Shown: one piece after another, positions 60,173 to 64,000 of the stretch
Layout: every line of letters begins with the position of its first letter
Position numbering within the stretch: the stretch's first letter is position 1
Source of the DNA: Opitutaceae bacterium
GTDB lineage: Bacteria > Verrucomicrobiota > Verrucomicrobiia > Opitutales > Opitutaceae
Assembly: GCA_016794785.1 (NCBI GenBank)
Contig: JAEUHC010000013.1
Location: forward strand, 1-64,000
DNA length: 64,000 nucleotides
Direction: 5' to 3'
Program-made: the position numbers and the translations under genes
The notes under the pieces: generated by a model
What the model saw: the letters and a program-made list of their open reading frames with translations, nothing else
The model's database searches: none
What the model was told of the DNA's origin: nothing

Positions 60173-60362
60173 CGTAATGAGGCGCGAACGATTAGGGGGC
60201 TAACCACCGCTGTCAAACGACGGAAGCACTCCGCGCGGCGGCACTGGCCGATCATTTGGGGCGGCACAGCGGGCTATTCGCACCGAGCTCCAGCACCTTT
60301 GTCGCACCCCGGCGCACAAAACCCTTGGCACGCGCCACCCGGCGGCTTTTCGTTCGGCTTCA

Positions 60363-61535
60363 ATGTCCACGCCCAAGCCCGCCGTCCTTGCCCTCGAAGA
60401 TGGTTCCGTGTTTCACGGCCGCGCCTTTGGCGCCGCCGCCACCGTCGCCGGCGAATGCGTCTTCAACACGTCGATGACCGGCTACCAGGAGATCCTCACC
60501 GATCCCTCCTACTGCGGCCAGATCGTCACCATGACGGCCGTGCAAATCGGCAACTACGGCGTCACCGCCGCGGACGCCGAGGCCGCTGCGCCCAAGTGCT
60601 CCGGTTTCGTCGTCCGCGAGCTCTCCCCCATCGTCAGCAACTGGCGCAGCCAGATCGCGCTCGGCGACTACCTCGCCAAATACGGCATCCCCGGCATCAG
60701 CGAAATCGACACCCGCGCGCTCACGAAAAAGCTCCGCGTCGATGGCGCGATGAAGTGCTGCCTCAGCACGCTGCCAATCTCCGACGCCGACGCCATCGCG
60801 CGCGCCAAGGCGTGGCGCGACATGGCCGGCGCCGACTACGTGAAGGACGTCTCGTGCAAGACCCCGTTCATCTGGCGCGCCGATGACCCGGCGAACCACA
60901 ACGCACCCTACCTCCCCGTCGGGACGACGATGAACGCGCCGGCCACGCCCGCGAAAAAATTCCGCGTCGCCGCCTTCGACTTCGGCGCCAAGCACAGCAT
61001 CTACCGCAAGCTCGTGAACCATGGCTTCGAGGTGCAGGTCTTCCCCGCCACCGCGACCGGCGAGCAAGTGCGCGAGCACAAGCCCGACGCCGTCTTCCTC
61101 TCCAACGGCCCCGGCGATCCCGCCGCCCTGCCCTACATCCACCAGACGGTCACGAACCTCCTCCCCGATTTCCCGATCTTCGGGATTTGCCTCGGGCACC
61201 AGATGCTCACGCACGCGCTCGGCGGCACGACCTTCAAGCTCAAGTTCGGCCACCGCGGCGGCAACCAGCCGGTTAAAAACCTCGAGACCGGCAAAGTCTC
61301 CATCACCGCGCAGAACCACGGCTTCGCCACCGATCCCAAGTCGCTCGAAAAATCCGGCGCCAAAGTCACAGAGATCAACCTCAACGACAACACCGTCGAG
61401 GGCCTGCGGCACACCAAGCTCCCGGTCTTCAGCGTCCAGTATCACCCCGAGGCCGCGCCCGGCCCCAACGACGCCGATCCGCTCTTCGTGGATTTCTACC
61501 GGATGGTAGAAGCGCGCAAGGCGGGGAAGATTTGA
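60363..61535 (+). CDS. carA: Carbamoyl-phosphate synthase small subunit
   Basis: A 390-residue CarA, the glutaminase subunit that hydrolyses glutamine and channels ammonia to CarB for carbamoyl phosphate (arginine and pyrimidine synthesis). N-terminal domain: LALEDGSVFHGRAFG, VFNTSMTGYQEILTDPSYCGQIV, IPGISEIDTRALTKKLR. C-terminal class I amidotransferase: FGICLGHQML with nucleophile Cys, GHRGGNQPV and the His-Glu pair in SVQYHPEAAPGP. Length matches E. coli (382). carB is not in the window; an IS5-family insertion immediately follows. Confidence 0.96.
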   Translation: MSTPKPAVLALEDGSVFHGRAFGAAATVAGECVFNTSMTGYQEILTDPSYCGQIVTMTAVQIGNYGVTAADAEAAAPKCSGFVVRELSPIVSNWRSQIALGDYLAKYGIPGISEIDTRALTKKLRVDGAMKCCLSTLPISDADAIARAKAWRDMAGADYVKDVSCKTPFIWRADDPANHNAPYLPVGTTMNAPATPAKKFRVAAFDFGAKHSIYRKLVNHGFEVQVFPATATGEQVREHKPDAVFLSNGPGDPAALPYIHQTVTNLLPDFPIFGICLGHQMLTHALGGTTFKLKFGHRGGNQPVKNLETGKVSITAQNHGFATDPKSLEKSGAKVTEINLNDNTVEGLRHTKLPVFSVQYHPEAAPGPNDADPLFVDFYRMVEARKAGKI

Positions 61536-61622
61536 GTTCTCAAGCCTAAGAGGGCGTCGAAAAAGCCCGGTTTGCGCCAGAAAGGGATCGTGCGGCGGAT
61601 CGATTTCTGATCGACACTGGGG

Positions 61623-62422
61623 ATGGCCACCTCTCCGACGACGCAAAACTATCCCAGCGACCTGACCGACGCGGAATGGGCGCTGCTCGACCCGCTCATT
61701 CCGAAGGCGCGCAAGCCGGGCCGCCCGGAAAGCTACCCGAAGCGCGCGGTCTTGGACGCGATCTTCTACCTCGTGCGCAGCGGCTGCGCGTGGCGCATGC
61801 TCCCTCACGACCTGCCGCCGTGGAAACTAGTGTGGCACTACTTTGCCCGCTGGAAAAAGCTCGGCGTATGGGCGCAGCTCAACGACGCGCTGCGCGACGC
61901 CGTGCGCCTGCAAGCGGGTAAAAAAAAGCCCCGACCGCTGCGATCCTCGACGCGCAGAGCGTGCGCACGACTGAGTCAGGCGGGCTTCGCGGCTATGATG
62001 CTGGCAAGAAGGTGGCGGGACGAAAGCGACATCTGCTGGTCGATACCCTCGGCCTGATCTTGCTGGCCAAGGTGCACGCCGCCGACGTGCAGGACCGCGA
62101 CGGCGCGCGCCTGCTGCTGGCCGCGCTGGCCACGCGCTTCGGCTGGCTGCGCTGCCTCTGGGCCGACGGCGGCTACGCCGGCGCGCTCGTGGCGTGGGTG
62201 CGGCAGCTCCGCCCGCGGCGCGGCACCCGCTTGGAGATCGTCAAGCATGGCACCAAGCTCGATCACTTCAAAATCCTGCCGCGCCGCTGGGTCGTGGAGC
62301 GCACCTTCGCGTGGCTCGGCCGCTCCCGCCGGCTCAGCAAGGACTACGAACACACCGTCTGCTCGAGCGAGGCCTTCATCTACCTCGCGATGATCCGCCT
62401 CATGCTCCGCAGGCTCGCCTGA
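61623..62422 (+). CDS. IS5-family transposase, produced by -1 frameshift
   Basis: DDE transposase read in two frames: 61623 to the A8G run at 61920-61928, then the -1 frame to 62422, giving about 266 residues. Frame-0 part: DLTDAEWALLDPLIPKARKPGRP, VLDAIFYLVRSGCAWRMLPHDLPPW and HYFARWKKLGVW, the usual N-terminal helices. The -1 part begins APTAAILDAQSVRTTESGG (first Asp), continues LWADGGYAGAL (second Asp) and WVVERTFAWLGRSRRLSKDYE (Glu, in the Y-R-E context of IS5). Without frameshifting only the first 144 residues are made. Confidence 0.9.
61920..61928 (+). other. Probable -1 programmed ribosomal frameshift site
   Basis: Eight A residues followed by G (AAAAAAAAG) inside the transposase, exactly where the 144-residue frame must switch to the -1 frame to reach the catalytic Asp. 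Such A-runs are the slippage sites of other IS5 and IS1/IS3 transposases. A stop in the zero frame occurs 130 bases downstream. Confidence 0.75.
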
Positions 62423-62443
62423 CGGGACTTTTTCGACGCCCTC

Positions 62444-62538
62444 TAAGCGCAAAGGCGCGAAGGACCGCTTAGAAACGCGAAGGTCCCAGCCTGTCCGGTA
62501 TCTTTGCGAACCTTTGCGATTCGTCGCGTTTTCGCGCT
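62444..62538. repeat. Intergenic short-repeat region between IS and kdsB
   Basis: A 95-base stretch built of short related words (GCGCGAAGGACC and ACGCGAAGGTCC; TTTGCGAACC and TTTGCGATTC; GCGCAAAGGCGCG). A similar word, GCGCAAAGGCGC, occurs at about 63690. The IS seems to have landed at the edge of this region. No gene or clear hairpin was found. Confidence 0.35.
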
Positions 62539-63291
62539 TTATCCGGTCAGCCATTTCTCGAACTTCACCGCGTCCGCCGGCGTGTCCACGCCGATGCCGG
62601 GGTCGTCCGTTGTGCCGACCAGGATGTCGAAGCCGTTTTCCAGCACGCGCAGCTGCTCGAGTTTCTCGATCTGCTCGTAGCGGCCGGGCGGCAGGGCGGC
62701 GAATTTCTCCAGCAGGTCCGCATGATAGGCGTAGAGGCCGAGGTGCTTCAGGCAGGGGTTGGTCGCCACCCAGGCGTCGTCGATCGTGAGGCCGAGGTCG
62801 CGGGAGAATGGCAGGCGCGAGCGCGAGAAGTAGAGCGCGCGGCCGTCGCGGCGCAGCACGACTTTTACCTGGTTGGGATTGTAGAAATCGACGACTCGCC
62901 GGAAGGGCGTCGCGAGGGTAGCCATCGGGACCGGGCCGGTGATGAGGCGCGCGAGTTCGCGGAGTTGCGCGCCCGTCACGAGGGGCTCGTCGGCTTGCAC
63001 ATTGATCACGTAGTCGGCGCCGATCGTGAGGTTGGCCTCGGCGATGCGGTCGGTGCCGCTCTGGTGCGCCTCGCTCGTCATGATGGCGCGGAAACCCGCG
63101 CCGGCCACGACCTCGCGCAGCAGCTCATGATCAACGGCGAAATGGAGCGGAAACTCCGGTGCCTCGCGCGCGATGCGCTCCGCGACCCAGAGCAGCAACG
63201 GTTTGCCGCGGATGGGGTGCAGGAGCTTGCGCGGAAAGCGCGTCGATTCGAGCCGGCAGGGGACGACGATGGCGGTGCGCGACGAGGGCAT
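62539..63291 (-). CDS. kdsB: 3-deoxy-manno-octulosonate cytidylyltransferase
   Basis: A 250-residue KdsB activating Kdo with CTP for lipopolysaccharide inner-core synthesis. Starts at MPSSRTAIVVPCRLESTRFPRKLLHPIRGKPLL, where RLESTRFPRK is the CTP-binding motif (PARxxSTRLPGK-like). The MTSEAHQSGTDRIAEA and VINVQADEPLV blocks, LGLYAYHADLLEKFAALPPGRYEQIEKLEQLRVLENG and GIGVDTPADAVKFEKW complete the family pattern. Confirms a Gram-negative envelope. Its Kdo synthase is not in the window. Confidence 0.95.
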   Translation of the reverse strand: MPSSRTAIVVPCRLESTRFPRKLLHPIRGKPLLLWVAERIAREAPEFPLHFAVDHELLREVVAGAGFRAIMTSEAHQSGTDRIAEANLTIGADYVINVQADEPLVTGAQLRELARLITGPVPMATLATPFRRVVDFYNPNQVKVVLRRDGRALYFSRSRLPFSRDLGLTIDDAWVATNPCLKHLGLYAYHADLLEKFAALPPGRYEQIEKLEQLRVLENGFDILVGTTDDPGIGVDTPADAVKFEKWLTG

Positions 63292-63371
63292 CGGGTGGCA
63301 GATTGGGGCCGGGTTTTTGGGTTGCAAGCCGCCGCCACGGACCGGACTTTGCGCGGCTGTTTTCCGACTTC

Positions 63372-63671
63372 ATGAACAAAAGCGACGCCGCATCTGCCAA
63401 CACTTCCCTGATCAAGGAGCTGATCGTGCAGAACAAGATGGGCATCCACGCCCGCCCGGCGGCCATGATCGTGCGCATCACGAACAAGTTCAAAGCCGAG
63501 GTCTTTGTCGAAAAGGACGAGGAGAAGGTGAACGGCAAGAGCATCATGGGCCTCATGATGCTCGCCGCCAGCGCGGGCTCGAAGGTGCGCTTCCACGTCA
63601 ACGGCCCCGACGCCGTCGCGATGGTCGCCGAACTCGAGGCGCTCTTCGCCCGGAAGTTCGACGAGGCATAG
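63372..63671 (+). CDS. ptsH: HPr family phosphocarrier protein
   Basis: A 99-residue HPr-like protein starting at MNKSDAASAN. The phosphorylatable His is in GIHARPAAMIV (His26), and the regulatory Ser position is KSIMGLMML (Ser57), matching Ser46 of other HPrs. The MGLMMLAASAGSKVRFHVNGPDAVAMVAELEALF ending is typical. No EI, EII or HPr kinase is encoded in the window, so it may act in a regulatory PTS. The N-terminal extension of about 10 residues is longer than usual. Confidence 0.92.
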   Translation: MNKSDAASANTSLIKELIVQNKMGIHARPAAMIVRITNKFKAEVFVEKDEEKVNGKSIMGLMMLAASAGSKVRFHVNGPDAVAMVAELEALFARKFDEA

Positions 63672-63702
63672 GATCGGAACCGAAGCTAGGCGCAAAGGCG
63701 CT

Positions 63703-64000
63703 TCAAAATCCGAAAAACCGCCGCGCGTTGTCCGTGCTGATTTGCACGAGGGTCTCGTAGCTCACGCCGAAGACCTCCTGCGCGGCAAACTCCGCGGTGT
63801 GGCGCACAAAGGCGGGCTCGTTGGGTTTCCCGCGGTGCGGCATGGGCGTGAGATAGGGCGCGTCGGTCTCAAGCATGAAGCGCGCAAGCCCCTGGCCTTT
63901 GGCGGCGGCGCGGATGTTGTCCGCGGTCTTGTAGGTCAAAATGCCCGTGAACGAGCCGTAGCCGCCGCGCCGCGTGAGCTCGGCCATCTCCACCGCGCCC
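63703..64000 (-). CDS. TatD family deoxyribonuclease, partial (5' end outside window)
   Basis: The C-terminal 99 residues or so of a TatD/YcfH-type metal-dependent DNase, open at the window edge. MLETDAPYLTPMPHRGKPNEPAFVRHTAE carries the conserved Glu-Thr-Asp (metal-site Asp) and the LTPxPHRGKxNEP motif. The end, ISTDNARRFFGF, is the usual NARRLFG finish. TatD enzymes hydrolyse DNA 3'-5' with a TIM-barrel metal site; the first half is not visible. Confidence 0.93.
   Translation of the reverse strand, partial: GAVEMAELTRRGGYGSFTGILTYKTADNIRAAAKGQGLARFMLETDAPYLTPMPHRGKPNEPAFVRHTAEFAAQEVFGVSYETLVQISTDNARRFFGF

Larger units (their letters stand above)
61550..62443. mobile_element. IS5-family insertion sequence
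   Basis: An 894-bp element with terminal inverted repeats GAGGGCGTCGAAAAAG (left, 61550) and its complement at the right end (to 62443), with one mismatch further in. A direct TAA flanks both sides (61547-61549 and 62444-62446), matching the 3-bp TNA target duplication of the ISL2/IS1031-type subgroups of IS5. It holds one transposase gene in two frames. It lies between carA and kdsB, both on its outside. Confidence 0.93.

Noticed and set aside
61623-62057. The transposase as a decayed pseudogene with a frameshift mutation
   Set aside because: The frame change lies exactly on an A8G slippery run, and the ends and target duplication are intact, which fits programmed frameshifting better.

Overview
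The window is 64 kb of GC-rich, densely packed bacterial chromosome. It reads as a member of the Verrucomicrobiota, most likely an Opitutaceae-type organism; this is inferred from gene content, not proven. The pointers are a DUF5069 protein, a pyrophosphate-type phosphofructokinase, PhoD and CotH-like secreted proteins sharing a C-terminal domain of a kind common in that phylum, a PhoPQ-activated-pathogenicity-related protein, Gram-negative envelope genes (MCE/Mla transporter, kdsB, TonB receptor), and weak Shine-Dalgarno signals with several GTG/TTG starts. No rRNA, tRNA or CRISPR array was seen.

Layout. 0-6.3 kb: penicillin-acylase-family hydrolase, a DUF5069-gluconokinase fusion, a small membrane protein and a YdeP-like molybdopterin oxidoreductase. 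6.4-11.4 kb: DUF3016 protein, Hsp15-like S4 protein, glycine-rich RRM protein, DEAD-box helicase, uracil-DNA glycosylase and phosphofructokinase. 11.5-18.6 kb: a secreted protein, purU, a TPR membrane protein, a cinA/cyanophycinase-like pair, uvrC and a Dam-type methylase. 18.7-22.4 kb: a four-gene MCE (Mla/Pqi-type) lipid-transport operon. 22.5-27.6 kb: a HAD phosphatase, a DUF2721 protein, recD2 and a SnoaL-like protein. 27.7-39.3 kb: a sulfite-oxidase-type enzyme with cytochrome c, a PhoPQ-related protein, a P450 plus one-module NRPS pair, RapA and a secreted coiled protein. 39.4-47.7 kb: an S9 peptidase broken by an amber codon, two M16 zinc peptidases and a small membrane protein. 47.7-58.1 kb: PRiA4-ORF3 protein, PQQ dehydrogenase, a TonB receptor under a TPP riboswitch, PhoD phosphatase and CotH-like protein. 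58.2-64 kb: SIMPL protein, KamA, carA, an IS5-family insertion, kdsB, HPr and the end of a TatD nuclease.

The most unusual locus is recD2 (23723-27232). An intein with a LAGLIDADG-type endonuclease is inserted between the Lys and Thr of the Walker A motif. The same gene also carries two 53-bp palindromic elements, both in frame, one before and one after the intein. Each element is a pair of hairpins in inverted orientation with GGAG heads. Five intergenic elements have the same twin-hairpin design; four carry GTAG-type heads, the hallmark of REP/REPIN sequences moved by RAYT transposases. Two of them supply the stop codon of the adjacent gene.

Other points for follow-up are the P450/A-T-TE NRPS pair, a UvrC without its usual Fe-S cysteines, the DUF5069-kinase fusion, the riboswitch-controlled outer-membrane receptor, the repeated C-terminal domain, and an IS that appears to rely on -1 frameshifting.
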